NCBI GenBank assembly: GCA_964602845.1
Contig: CAZRSW010000019.1
Location: 1 to 34,882 of the forward strand
Source of the DNA: CAZRSW01 sp964602845
Lineage (GTDB): Bacteria > Chloroflexota > Dehalococcoidia > Lucifugimonadales > UBA826
Length of the DNA stretch: 34,882 nt
Reading direction: 5' to 3'
A model generated the notes under the pieces. The model was not told the DNA's origin, ran no database searches, and was given only the letters and a program-made list of their open reading frames with translations. Shown in pieces: positions 16,775 to 25,349 of the stretch; the stretch's first letter is position 1, and the number at the start of each line of letters is the position of its first letter. The position numbers were made by a program, and so were the translations under genes.

Positions 16775-18460
16775 TCATTCACCATGCGTACCAGTTATCC
16801 AGTCTCCATATATTGGATACTGACTGCATATAAATTCAATGTATGCGGGCTTACCTTCTTTATTAATTTCCAAAGCTTTTTCTAAGGATGGAATTATTTT
16901 ATCGGGATCGGAAACCCTGTCTGTGTAAAGTCCCAGTTGGCTTATCGCTTTCGACATGTTGACGTCTTGATTCCCAAGGACGTTATGAGTGTATGGATCA
17001 TGTCCCTCTCCCCAAAATCCCGGTCCATATCCAGAAAACCCTCCATTACTTATATGAACCACAGTTATTCCTATTTGTTCCCTGACGGGTACCTCCAGGT
17101 TACCAAGCATGTACCCAAGCCCTGCTTCTCCTGTGACAGCAACGGATTGTCTGCCCGGGAAGGCGATTCTTGCGGCCATTGCAGCTGGCAAGCTAAATCC
17201 GAGGCTTGATACATTTCCCCATCCCAGGAACCCTCTTGGTATTAAGGTTTCGTAGACCGTACTCAACTGGTCCCTGGTGTTTCCAGAATCGTGGGTTATA
17301 AAAGAATTTTCTGGGTCCAAAACAGACATAAGACCAGCGTACACTCGATATGGATTTATAGGTTGATCGGTAGATTGCATCGCCCCTTCGTATTTACTCC
17401 AATCCGCCGATCTTCTCTCCGATATTTCGTCAGCTATTTTGCCCCTATCTCTATTTGGTACTAGGCTCCTACTGGCCAATTCTTTGGATAGCGCATTTAT
17501 AGTGAGCCGCGCATCTCCAATGATGGCCTCTGCCGTTGGGTATATCTTATTTATATTCAATTCGTTTAAGCTACAAAATATTATTTTCTTGGTAGAAGCA
17601 TCTGGAATGGCGTGGGAAAACCTGCCAGGGGAGAGACTCGATCCTATCGATATGATGACATCACTTTTAGTTATGTACTCGGCTGTGTGTTCGCCTCTTA
17701 CACCGATAGATAAAGGATGGTTTTCCGGAAACGCCCCTTTGGCTTTCAATGTAGTTGCCACGGGCAAATTATATGTTTCTGCTAGTTTCCGGAGATCCTC
17801 TGTAGCATTCGCGTATAACACCCCCTCACCCACATACAAGATTGGGGAAGTGGCGGATAGCAGTAGATCAATAGCCCGTGATACATCATCAGGGTTTGGG
17901 CCATATTTCCAGCTCTTTACCGGATAATATGGATCAACCAACTCATCGTACTCAGCATTTGCATCCGGGACTGCGACTATTACCGGTCCAGGGGGGCCAT
18001 TTCTCAACATTGTAAATGCACGCCGCATAAACTCATGAGTTCTATCCGGTTTATCAATATAACCGTACCATTTTGATACTGACTTTAAGCTCGAATCTAT
18101 GTCAAAATGGCTGTTTTCCGTTTTTCCGATCGGCACACCATCGGTGATACACAGCACCGGCGATCCGTCTTCGTAAGCCTGGGCTAGCCCGGCATACGCA
18201 ACCTGGAGGCCTGCAGCATTTACTCCCCCCTGAACGGTACAGACCCCAATATTGTTTCCTGATGTCACCCGGGAAAAGGCATCTCCTAGAGCTACAGCGT
18301 AACGATCATCCCTCATCATCAACAAAGGAATTTCAGCTTTTCCTAGAGCATTGTTAACTCTACAAACGGGGAATGTTGACACCCATTCAATACCTTCCTG
18401 TTTTAATATTCTCGCAATACCCGTGGCTACATCGATCATTTCCAAATTCTCCAAAAACAT
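16775..18460 (-). CDS. Acetolactate-synthase-like TPP enzyme with atypical active-site residues
   Basis: The 561-residue protein has the three-domain layout of the acetolactate synthase/benzoylformate decarboxylase superfamily: Pyr domain (about 8-170), central domain (190-330) and PP domain (370-555). The position of the catalytic Glu (RHE or RTE in relatives) reads R50-D51-D52. The Mg-TPP motif, normally GDG followed after 25-30 residues by NN, reads G444-E445-A446 and N472-G473-G474. Both key acidic positions are thus exchanged (Glu to Asp, Asp to Glu). The protein may still bind TPP, but its reaction may differ from simple decarboxylation. The gene is divergent from the PQQ-type dehydrogenase gene and precedes the AAC(3)-like gene. 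No small regulatory subunit is adjacent, so it is not a canonical IlvB. Confidence 0.87.
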   Translation of the reverse strand: MFLENLEMIDVATGIARILKQEGIEWVSTFPVCRVNNALGKAEIPLLMMRDDRYAVALGDAFSRVTSGNNIGVCTVQGGVNAAGLQVAYAGLAQAYEDGSPVLCITDGVPIGKTENSHFDIDSSLKSVSKWYGYIDKPDRTHEFMRRAFTMLRNGPPGPVIVAVPDANAEYDELVDPYYPVKSWKYGPNPDDVSRAIDLLLSATSPILYVGEGVLYANATEDLRKLAETYNLPVATTLKAKGAFPENHPLSIGVRGEHTAEYITKSDVIISIGSSLSPGRFSHAIPDASTKKIIFCSLNELNINKIYPTAEAIIGDARLTINALSKELASRSLVPNRDRGKIADEISERRSADWSKYEGAMQSTDQPINPYRVYAGLMSVLDPENSFITHDSGNTRDQLSTVYETLIPRGFLGWGNVSSLGFSLPAAMAARIAFPGRQSVAVTGEAGLGYMLGNLEVPVREQIGITVVHISNGGFSGYGPGFWGEGHDPYTHNVLGNQDVNMSKAISQLGLYTDRVSDPDKIIPSLEKALEINKEGKPAYIEFICSQYPIYGDWITGTHGE

Positions 18461-18531
18461 TGTTAGTCACTAATAAACATCTTTCCTACGATCAAGAGGG
18501 AATATATCAGCAATTACCACGCCTGTCAGTT

Positions 18532-18561
18532 TTGCCTTAATATAATTCTAAGAGCTATATA
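18532..18561 (+). promoter_or_regulatory. Weak candidate promoter of the PQQ-type dehydrogenase
   Basis: TTGCCT at 18532-18537 and TATATA at 18556-18561 are 18 bases apart. A perfect TATAAT at 18541-18546 is also present but lacks a -35 partner. The region is AT-rich, so chance matches are likely. Confidence 0.3.
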
Positions 18562-18608
18562 AAGTTTGCTCAAATAGGGACTTACACACTAGAACAGAGG
18601 GGATACTG

Positions 18609-20117
18609 GTGAATCAAGCATATCTATGTGCAATCTTGGTTTTGCTCTTACAAGCGATGTCCTGTGAAAAATCTGATGACGAGGACCTCGGTCTGATACC
18701 AACCAAAACTCCAACTAACGTTCCCGCATATTCGAAAATATCATCAGCCACCCCGGTTAACGCACCAGAAGCACCAAATGAACCAGCATCGGTAGTTTTA
18801 CCTCCTTCGCCAGTTATACAAACCCCACTCCAACCCAAAGTGCATGTTCAACTAAAGAACCTGCCAATATACTCACGAAAATCCCTCACACCAACTTCAA
18901 CCCCGGTTCATAACACAACGTCAGTTCCTCTAGCATCCCCAACTCCGATTCAATCACCCATCCTTTTTACTACACCCACTTTATCCTCTCCACAAGCACG
19001 TCCCTCTCCAAGCCCCACACCGATTGCACCAACACCTCTAAATTCATTAAATGTTGAAAGCGTGTTTCCACAGATATATTTAGAAAGAATGGTGGACCTA
19101 GTGTTCTCAAATGATGATACGGACCGTGCATTCCTTGTTTTACAGTCAGGTAAGATCAAGGTATTTGATTACAGTCAGGACGATCCCCAACCTCAAGAAT
19201 TCCTAGATATTGCAGAGAAGGTAAGTACCAAAGGGAACGAAGAAGGCCTTCTAGGTATGGCCTTATCCCCAAATTTTCCAATCAATGGTCATTTCTACCT
19301 CTATTATTCCGCTACTGACCCGAGGCGCTCAATCATCTCACGATTCTCCATTAAATCGGGCAAAATTAACCAAGCAGATCCAGAGAGTGAACGGATCATT
19401 CTCGAGATTGCTCAACCGTATTCCAATCACAATGGCGGGCAAATTCGCTTTGGCCCTAAAGGCTTTTTGTATATCAGTCTGGGAGACGGCGGCGGCGGCG
19501 GGGATCGTGAGGGTAACGGCCAAAACCTCACAACTCTATTGGGTTCAATACTGCGTATCGACGTCAACGCCTTGGATCTATTAGGAACATATTCTGTTCC
19601 TTCTGACAATCCTTTTACAAATCTCTCCAATGCAAAGGGTGAAATATGGGCATATGGACTTCGTAATCCCTGGAGATTTAGCTTTGATTCTCTCACAGGG
19701 GACCTATGGGTTGGCGACGTTGGTCAGAACCTTTATGAGGAAATAAACCTGGTGACACGCGGGGGAAACTACGGCTGGAATATAACGGAGGGATTTCATT
19801 GCTATGATGATTCTGACGGCAACTGTGATCAGACTGGATTGGAAGATCCTGTTGTTGAATACGGCCGGGATCAGGGATGCTCGGTCACAGGTGGATACGT
19901 ATATCGAAACGATAGACTACCGGAGTTGTCAGGGGCCTACATATACGGTGATTTTTGCACTGGAAAAATTTGGGCCTTGAGGCATGATGGCAAAGAGACC
20001 ACCGAACATATGCAAATAGTAGACTCAGCGTTGACAATATCGTCGTTTGCGCAATCTCCTTCTGGGGAGATATACATACTCTCTTTTGACAAAAACATTT
20101 ACAGGTTCGTTCGATAA
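18609..20117 (+). CDS. PQQ-dependent sugar dehydrogenase (GSDH family) lipoprotein
   Basis: The 502-residue product starts with a lipoprotein signal peptide; Cys19 follows QAMS. A low-complexity linker rich in Pro, Thr and Ser covers residues 31-145. The rest is a six-bladed glucose/sorbosone dehydrogenase propeller: GLLGMALSPNF (213-223), then HNGGQIRFGP with candidate catalytic His274, then SLGDGGGGGDR (290-300), then AYGLRNPWRFSFD and GNYGWN. These blocks match soluble PQQ glucose dehydrogenase and Hhip-like proteins. It would oxidise an aldose or alcohol outside the membrane; PQQ use is inferred. The start is GTG behind AGAGGGG. It is divergent from the TPP enzyme gene and stands alone. 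Confidence 0.9.
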   Translation: MNQAYLCAILVLLLQAMSCEKSDDEDLGLIPTKTPTNVPAYSKISSATPVNAPEAPNEPASVVLPPSPVIQTPLQPKVHVQLKNLPIYSRKSLTPTSTPVHNTTSVPLASPTPIQSPILFTTPTLSSPQARPSPSPTPIAPTPLNSLNVESVFPQIYLERMVDLVFSNDDTDRAFLVLQSGKIKVFDYSQDDPQPQEFLDIAEKVSTKGNEEGLLGMALSPNFPINGHFYLYYSATDPRRSIISRFSIKSGKINQADPESERIILEIAQPYSNHNGGQIRFGPKGFLYISLGDGGGGGDREGNGQNLTTLLGSILRIDVNALDLLGTYSVPSDNPFTNLSNAKGEIWAYGLRNPWRFSFDSLTGDLWVGDVGQNLYEEINLVTRGGNYGWNITEGFHCYDDSDGNCDQTGLEDPVVEYGRDQGCSVTGGYVYRNDRLPELSGAYIYGDFCTGKIWALRHDGKETTEHMQIVDSALTISSFAQSPSGEIYILSFDKNIYRFVR

Positions 20118-20262
20118 TACACTCTGCAATTTTCCTGATAGCAGCTTTCCATTTGTAAAAACCTTCAACAAAAAAGCCGCTGTGTTTATTACAACCCAGT
20201 AAAAGAAATAACTGAAACCGAGATCTACAACTCAAGCCCAATAACTTTCCCTAAAGAGGCAT

Positions 20263-20291
20263 TTGACGAAGTGTTAATATAGTGACATATT
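20263..20291 (+). promoter_or_regulatory. Candidate promoter of the CoA-binding/crotonase operon
   Basis: TTGACG at 20263-20268 and CATATT at 20286-20291 are separated by the ideal 17 bases. Transcription would begin about 105 bases before the first gene. A 5-base inverted repeat, GTGAC and GTCAC (20282-20286 and 20301-20305), straddles the predicted start region. Confidence 0.4.
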
Positions 20292-20402
20292 CTCCTGTTA
20301 GTCACGAGAATGAACTTCAGCGACCAACCGAGTATCTAGTTCGTAACATTTTCATCATTTCTATATGAGGTGATCAGGGAATTGACGACGGAGGGAAAAA
20401 GA

Positions 20403-20837
20403 ATGGATGATGATTATTCCGATGAATACTTAAGAAAGATACTTACTGAAGTCAAGGCTATTGCGGTTGTAGGTGCTAGTTCGAAACCTCAACGCGACAG
20501 CTACAGGGTAATACAATCGTTAATATATCATGGTTATAAAGTCATACCCGTCAACCCCAATGAGGTAGGCAAAAATATTTTAGGTCTAGATGTTTATAGC
20601 GACTTGGATTCCATCGATGAACCGGTAGATATGGTGGATGTTTTTCGTTCAAATGATGCTGTGATCGGTGTTACTGGAGAAGCTATAAGAATCGGTGCCA
20701 AAGTCTTATGGACTCAACTAGGTATTATCAATAAAACAGCTGCAAATATTGCTGATAGGGCTGGGCTAAAGGTTGTTATGAATCGATGTCCCGCAATAGA
20801 ACTGTCAAAACCATATTGGGTTAACAATATTATTTAA
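20403..20837 (+). CDS. CoA-binding domain protein (YccU-like)
   Basis: The 144-residue protein is a single Rossmann-type CoA-binding domain (CoA_binding_2, YccU family). The nucleotide/CoA loop AVVGASSKPQRDS is at residues 21-33, VIPVNP at 48-52, and the WTQLGI and NRCP segments near the end are family hallmarks. Members bind CoA or acyl-CoA; their exact role is poorly known. The frame is open further upstream from a GTG at 20370, but I chose ATG at 20403 because GGAGGG lies 7 bases before it. The crotonase-like gene begins 17 bases after the stop, so the two are almost certainly one operon, which supports an acyl-CoA related role. Confidence 0.88.
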   Translation: MDDDYSDEYLRKILTEVKAIAVVGASSKPQRDSYRVIQSLIYHGYKVIPVNPNEVGKNILGLDVYSDLDSIDEPVDMVDVFRSNDAVIGVTGEAIRIGAKVLWTQLGIINKTAANIADRAGLKVVMNRCPAIELSKPYWVNNII

Positions 20838-20854
20838 CTTTTGCCGGAGCCATA

Positions 20855-21661
20855 ATGGAAAACAATCTTAATAATATATTGCACAGTGAGCAAACCGATC
20901 AGGGCATATTACGCCTCACCATGGACGATCAAAAGAATCGAAATGCTTTATCAGAAGTTATGCTAGAAAATTTATTTGAAAGCCTAACAAGGGCGGCCTC
21001 CAACAAATCTATTAGAGTTATCATTATTGCTTCAAATGGTCCCGTATTTAGTGCCGGCCATGACTTGAAGCAAATGACTGCAGCTAGAAATCAAACCGAT
21101 CTTGGAGAGCCATATTTCAAAAATTTATTTGATACATGCTCATCATTAATGAAATTAATTGTTAATTGCCCTAAACCAATCATCGCCGAAGTAGGAGGAA
21201 CCGCAACAGCAGCAGGTTGTCAATTGGTCGCCAGTTGTGACCTTGCTACAGCTTCAGAGTCAGCAAAGTTTGCCACGCCAGGCGTAAATATAGGCTTATT
21301 TTGCTCAACGCCGATGGTCGCATTATCGCGGAATGTTCATAAAAAAAGTGCTATGGAAATGCTTTTAACAGGAGACATGATTACCGCAGAAAAAGCAAAA
21401 GAGATCGGCTTAATAAATGATTATTTCAAACTTGAAAATTTAACTAGTGAAACTATGATTTTGGCTAACAAGATTGCTAGCAAGTCATCCATGACGGTAG
21501 CTATAGGTAAAGCCGCTTTTTATACTCAGTCTGAATTAGATTTATCGGCAGCCTACGAATATACATCTAAGGTAATGCTAAATAATATCCAGAAAGAAGA
21601 TGCTAAAGAGGGTATCGATGCATTTATTGAAAAACGAACTCCTGAATGGAGTGACAGGTAA
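20855..21661 (+). CDS. ECHDC3-like enoyl-CoA hydratase/isomerase family protein
   Basis: The 268-residue protein is a crotonase-fold protein. FSAGHDLKQM at residues 65-74 forms the first oxyanion-hole block and the CoA site. The second block reads GTATAAGCQLVASCDLA (115-131). Both glutamates of classical enoyl-CoA hydratase are replaced: the first position is Gln123 and the second Gly143 in ATPGVNIGLF. This pattern matches the ECHDC3 branch rather than true hydratases, so hydration of enoyl-CoA should not be assumed; another acyl-CoA reaction is likely. ATG follows a CCGGAG site. The gene is AT-rich compared with the next plus-strand gene (22 of 60 G+C counted by hand at 21361-21420, against 28 of 60 at 22081-22140). 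It is second in the operon with the CoA-binding protein. Confidence 0.88.
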   Translation: MENNLNNILHSEQTDQGILRLTMDDQKNRNALSEVMLENLFESLTRAASNKSIRVIIIASNGPVFSAGHDLKQMTAARNQTDLGEPYFKNLFDTCSSLMKLIVNCPKPIIAEVGGTATAAGCQLVASCDLATASESAKFATPGVNIGLFCSTPMVALSRNVHKKSAMEMLLTGDMITAEKAKEIGLINDYFKLENLTSETMILANKIASKSSMTVAIGKAAFYTQSELDLSAAYEYTSKVMLNNIQKEDAKEGIDAFIEKRTPEWSDR

Positions 21662-21826
21662 AAATTATCTTTCGGAGAATTATCCAAAGCGAGACCCATA
21701 CGTGAGCAAATGGCTTACAATGCTACTGTGGTGATGGGGGATAGATCGGATAGCTATTTTGCCATCCTCACCACCGGATGAGGTTTCCTGCTTGATGGAA
21801 TAAGGAATAAAGGAAAGAGAAAGTTC

Positions 21827-23026
21827 ATGACAGAATTGAAATTCGGTGCATTCCTCGCCCCTCATCACCCGATCGGAGAAAATCCGACACTTCAACTACA
21901 AAGCGATTTAGAGCTGACAACTCATCTAGACAAGCTAGGGTACGATGAGTTTTGGTGCGGCGAACATCACTCCAGCGGTTGGGAGATGATTGCCTCGCCG
22001 GAAGTGTTTCTTGCAGCAGCAGCTGAACGCACTCAACGCATAAAACTGGGCACCGGCGTGATTTCCCTTCCATATCACCACCCATTCATGGTGGCTCAAA
22101 GATTGGTTCAGTTGGATCATCAATCAAGAGGACGCCTCATATTTGGATCCGGGCCTGGTGCCTTACCCTCTGACGCCCACACCCTGGGTATCGATCCCAT
22201 GCTCCTTAGAGATCGTCAGGATGAAGCAATGGGAATAATTCGTCGCCTCTTTCAAGAGGAAGAACGTTTTAGCTATGAATCCGATTGGTTCAAACTACAG
22301 GACGCGAAATTGCAGCTAAAGCCACTTCAAAAAAATATGGAATTCGTTGTCGCTTCTCTCCGGAGTCCATCGGGTATGACTTTAGCTGGCAAATATGAAG
22401 CTGGTGTCCTCTCAATAGGTGCTATGGGCGAAGAAGGCGTACAAGCGCTACCATTGCAATGGAGCTTTGCTGAAGAATCTGCCATCAAACATGGAAATAC
22501 TGTAGATCGAAAAAACTGGCGTATCGTAATGAATTGGCACATCGCTGAGACCCGCCAGAAAGCACGTGAACAGGCAAGAGATGGTCTTATGCGGCACAAT
22601 AATGAATACACTGTCAGGACCCTTGCAGGCGGAGACGGCCCTATATATAAGACTGCTGATGAGGCCGTGGACGGCGTAGCATTTTCAGATCAAAGCCCGA
22701 CAGTGATCGGTACCCCGGATGATCTAGTAGATAGAATTCATGACCTTGTGAAAGTTTCTGGGGGCTTCGGGTGTGTCATTGGTTTTGTTCACGACTGGGC
22801 AAGCAGAGAGAATACACGGAACAGTTGGGATATGGTAGCTCGTTACGTTATACCAGAAGTTAATACGTTACTCAGTGGATATAAAGAATCTCACGAGTTC
22901 GTTACTCAAAACCGAGACTACTGGAATCGAGCAAAAGATGCCATTATGAGCAAGATACAAGAAAATGAACGGGCCGCCGATGTTATGGAACGAGAAGGAT
23001 TACAAGGGGAAAAATCCAAGAGCTGA
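21827..23026 (+). CDS. LLM-class flavin-dependent monooxygenase
   Basis: The 399-residue protein is a bacterial-luciferase-like TIM barrel. Typical blocks are FGAFLAPHHP near the N-terminus, GYDEFWCGEHHSSGWE, IKLGTGVISLPYHHPFMVAQR and the RGRLIFGSGPGALPSD segment, close to limonene-1,2-monooxygenase-like members. These enzymes use FMNH2 (some use F420) with O2 to oxidise organic substrates. No flavin reductase gene is adjacent, so reduced flavin would come from elsewhere. The family is strongly expanded in SAR202 Chloroflexota (established knowledge). The ATG follows AGGAAAGAG. It is followed after 137 bases by a methyltransferase gene on the same strand; co-transcription is uncertain. Confidence 0.92.
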   Translation: MTELKFGAFLAPHHPIGENPTLQLQSDLELTTHLDKLGYDEFWCGEHHSSGWEMIASPEVFLAAAAERTQRIKLGTGVISLPYHHPFMVAQRLVQLDHQSRGRLIFGSGPGALPSDAHTLGIDPMLLRDRQDEAMGIIRRLFQEEERFSYESDWFKLQDAKLQLKPLQKNMEFVVASLRSPSGMTLAGKYEAGVLSIGAMGEEGVQALPLQWSFAEESAIKHGNTVDRKNWRIVMNWHIAETRQKAREQARDGLMRHNNEYTVRTLAGGDGPIYKTADEAVDGVAFSDQSPTVIGTPDDLVDRIHDLVKVSGGFGCVIGFVHDWASRENTRNSWDMVARYVIPEVNTLLSGYKESHEFVTQNRDYWNRAKDAIMSKIQENERAADVMEREGLQGEKSKS

Positions 23027-23163
23027 TAGAATCCCAACTCCTGACCACCCGTTACCAAAGCCCGATTGCACCCTATCCGCCCTAGTATTACTAGCTCTAA
23101 GAGTTCTTAGTTGTTATCCTTCAGCCGGTAATACAACACAGCATATTAGAGAGAGAATTTATC

Positions 23164-23793
23164 ATGTACGAACAGAACAAAGTTCAGTGGGTATACTCTT
23201 CTGAGGGTAATGATGAACTCGCAGATCGATACGACCAATGGGCAGACACTTACGATGTTGATCTGGAGAAAGATTTCTATTGGAATGGTCATATCCGTAG
23301 CGTCGAGGTTTTCGTTGAATTTGTATCTCCCGCGTCGAAGATAATAGATGTCGGTTGTGGCACAGGGCTTGTCGGTAAACAGTTGGTCGGTAAGGGATTC
23401 AATCATCTCCATGGGTTCGATATGTCTCAGGGCATGCTGACCCAGGCACGCAACCGTGGTATCTATGAGGATCTTAAAATTGGTGTTCTCGGTGAACCCC
23501 TGGATTATCCGACGAATTCATTTGAATCCGCTATAGCAGCAGGAGTGTTTAGCGTTGGACATGCCCCGGCGAGTGGTTGGGATGAACTAGCCCGTATCGT
23601 TAGGCCAGGTGGTTATTTGATCCTCACACTCCGGCCAGACATATTTGAGTCGTCAGGATTCAGTGCTAAAGAGAAGGCATTAGTAAGCTCCAAGAAATGG
23701 GAACTAGTGGATGTCACTGCACCAGAGCCCCTCCTAGCCAAAGGGGAACCAGATATTCTCCACACAATACGTGTTTACCGCATGTTAAAGTGA
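23164..23793 (+). CDS. Class I SAM-dependent methyltransferase
   Basis: The 209-residue protein has a Rossmann-type methyltransferase fold. Motif I is DVGCGTG at residues 62-68, followed by GFDMSQGML, where the acidic residue binds the SAM ribose. The later ARIVRPGGYLILTLRP block is motif post-III. The N-terminal LADRYDQWADTYD segment resembles METTL27-like proteins. The methyl acceptor is unknown, probably a small molecule. ATG is preceded by GAGAGA. Its neighbours are an LLM monooxygenase upstream and an SDR 85 bases downstream, all on the plus strand. Confidence 0.88.
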   Translation: MYEQNKVQWVYSSEGNDELADRYDQWADTYDVDLEKDFYWNGHIRSVEVFVEFVSPASKIIDVGCGTGLVGKQLVGKGFNHLHGFDMSQGMLTQARNRGIYEDLKIGVLGEPLDYPTNSFESAIAAGVFSVGHAPASGWDELARIVRPGGYLILTLRPDIFESSGFSAKEKALVSSKKWELVDVTAPEPLLAKGEPDILHTIRVYRMLK

Positions 23794-23878
23794 TAAAAAG
23801 GCTGAGGGACGTATAAAATAACTCTGCAAATATCACTTGAGAATACAGGAGTATAAAACTAAATCTAGGGAGAATCCA

Positions 23879-24691
23879 ATGGGACTACTTGAAGGTAAAA
23901 AAGTTCTAATTACTGGAGCGAGAAAAGGAATAGGGCGCGGCATAGCAATAACCTTAGCAAATGAAGGTGCCGATGTCGGCATAAATGATATTTTAGATGA
24001 TGAGTTCACTAAAAAACTACTGGGAGTAATTTCCGGTAAAGGGGTGGATGCCAGCTTTCACCAAGGTGATATGAGTAGCATTGAAGGGATATCCTCCGTT
24101 TTTGATTCTTTCATGGAAAAGCATAATCAACTTGATATTTTAGTAAACAATGCTATATTCCCTGATCAACGGAGACCCTTTTTCGAAACGGATGAAACCT
24201 ACTGGGACAGAATGATGGATCTATCCTTGAAAGGATATTTTTTTGCATCACAAAGGGCTGCAAAAGAAATGATTTCAGGTGGTAGAGGCGGGAGAATAAT
24301 CTGCTTGTCAAGCGTTCACTCTTATGTCGCTATGCCAAATTGGACTGTGTATGGTACAGCTAAGATGGCATTAAGGAGGATGGTCAAAGGTATAGCCGCA
24401 GATCTAGCCGGTAAAAATATTACTGCAAACTGTATTGCACCTGGTGCCATCTCAAACAGATTGCCCGACATAGAAGATGATTCAATAGATGGCGCCCCTC
24501 ACGACCCGGAGAATCTCAAGGAATTTGTACCATCAGGTAAGGGTGGACTACCGAGCGATATAGCAAACGCGGTGTTATATTTATCGTCCGATCTAGGTCA
24601 ATACGTTAATGGAGAGACCCTGTTGGTAGATGGCGGAATGATAGCTTCACAAAAAATCCACAATGAAAATATGCTCAATACTAATAAATGA
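23879..24691 (+). CDS. Short-chain dehydrogenase/reductase (SDR)
   Basis: This 270-residue classical SDR shows TGARKGIG at 12-19, NNA at 90-92 (followed by Ile instead of the common Gly), Ser144-145, and the Tyr158-x3-Lys162 pair in YGTAK. The LLVDGGM end is typical. The frame extends upstream to a TTG at 23837, but the ATG at 23879 has AGGGAG at a good distance and begins with the usual hydrophobic strand, so I chose it. The Arg15-Lys16 pair in the cofactor loop suggests NADP preference. Substrate unknown. It is convergent with the cupin gene, 66 bases away. It is less GC-rich than the SDR at 33227. Confidence 0.9.
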   Translation: MGLLEGKKVLITGARKGIGRGIAITLANEGADVGINDILDDEFTKKLLGVISGKGVDASFHQGDMSSIEGISSVFDSFMEKHNQLDILVNNAIFPDQRRPFFETDETYWDRMMDLSLKGYFFASQRAAKEMISGGRGGRIICLSSVHSYVAMPNWTVYGTAKMALRRMVKGIAADLAGKNITANCIAPGAISNRLPDIEDDSIDGAPHDPENLKEFVPSGKGGLPSDIANAVLYLSSDLGQYVNGETLLVDGGMIASQKIHNENMLNTNK

Positions 24692-24740
24692 TATTCAACA
24701 TTCAACGCTAGGCTTTATTCTGCTTATTGGTGATTACACT

Positions 24741-24762
24741 AATAGAAGGGTTCAGCCCTATT
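24741..24762. terminator. Imperfect hairpin between convergent SDR and cupin genes
   Basis: AATA and GGG pair with CCC and TATT around a short loop, with an unpaired GAA bulge on one side; a T-rich stretch follows on the plus strand. The site overlaps the cupin stop codon. It may be a weak bidirectional terminator. Confidence 0.3.
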
Positions 24763-25171
24763 TACCTGGCTCCGGCAGATTTATCACTATGTTATCCGGC
24801 CCCCTCGACAAAACGACTTTGCAAGGTTCGTCGAATGGGTTCCCTTCTATATGAGGTGTATGCGCCGGTACAAATATGAAATCGCCAGGCCCAGCTTCTA
24901 TGGACTCCTTAAAATCTTCTCCGAACCATACCTTTTGTCGACCTTCAAGGACATAGGCCGCAGTTTCGGCCGGCCCGTGGGTATGGGGTGGACCCATTTC
25001 ATTGGGGTGTGAAATCGCGAATCCCATCCAAATTTTGGAGGCTCCGACTATATTCTCATCAACACCTGGTAGCCGCGTCATCCCAGGTGTCTGAGCTGTT
25101 TCAGTGGCGGGCCGTGTACTGTGAATGACCGTGGGAACTTGTACTTTCTGCTTATTAACGGACTTACTCAT
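24758..25171 (-). CDS. Cupin-domain protein
   Basis: The 137-residue protein is a single small cupin barrel. The first motif, PPHTHGPAETAAYVLEG, supplies two His and one Glu as metal ligands; the second, GDFIFVPAHTPH, supplies a further His. The set can bind Fe, Mn or Zn. Small cupins of this kind are isomerases, dioxygenases or sensors; no choice can be made here. ATG is preceded by AGGAG. It is the last gene of a minus-strand run and lies 178 bases downstream of a TPP-dependent decarboxylase-like gene. Confidence 0.87.
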   Translation of the reverse strand: MSKSVNKQKVQVPTVIHSTRPATETAQTPGMTRLPGVDENIVGASKIWMGFAISHPNEMGPPHTHGPAETAAYVLEGRQKVWFGEDFKESIEAGPGDFIFVPAHTPHIEGNPFDEPCKVVLSRGPDNIVINLPEPGK

Positions 25172-25349
25172 ATTATTCTCCTAACTCTATTTTCTCCAAA
25201 TAGCACCTTTAGCCTAAAAGTTGCCGCAAAGGGGCTATGATCTTAAAACCTCGTCTATCTATCAATACAAATAACTGGTTGAGTTTAACACACGAGAGTA
25301 GTGCAGTATCAGCTAATTCGACAAACGACAGTAAACCTACAGTATGGCA

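Noticed and set aside
17439..17927. 162-codon plus-strand frame opposite the TPP enzyme
   Set aside because: It lies wholly inside a gene with clear domain motifs and has no recognisable product or ribosome site.
16775..18460. Assignment as acetolactate synthase large subunit (ilvB)
   Set aside because: There is no ilvN or ilvC nearby and the catalytic and Mg-binding signatures deviate.
20282..20305. GTGAC-N14-GTCAC inverted repeat before the CoA-binding gene
   Set aside because: Arms of 5 bases with a long spacer are expected by chance in a region of this size; only mentioned with the promoter.
20855..21661. Assignment as a true enoyl-CoA hydratase
   Set aside because: Both catalytic glutamates are missing; the pattern fits the ECHDC3 branch.
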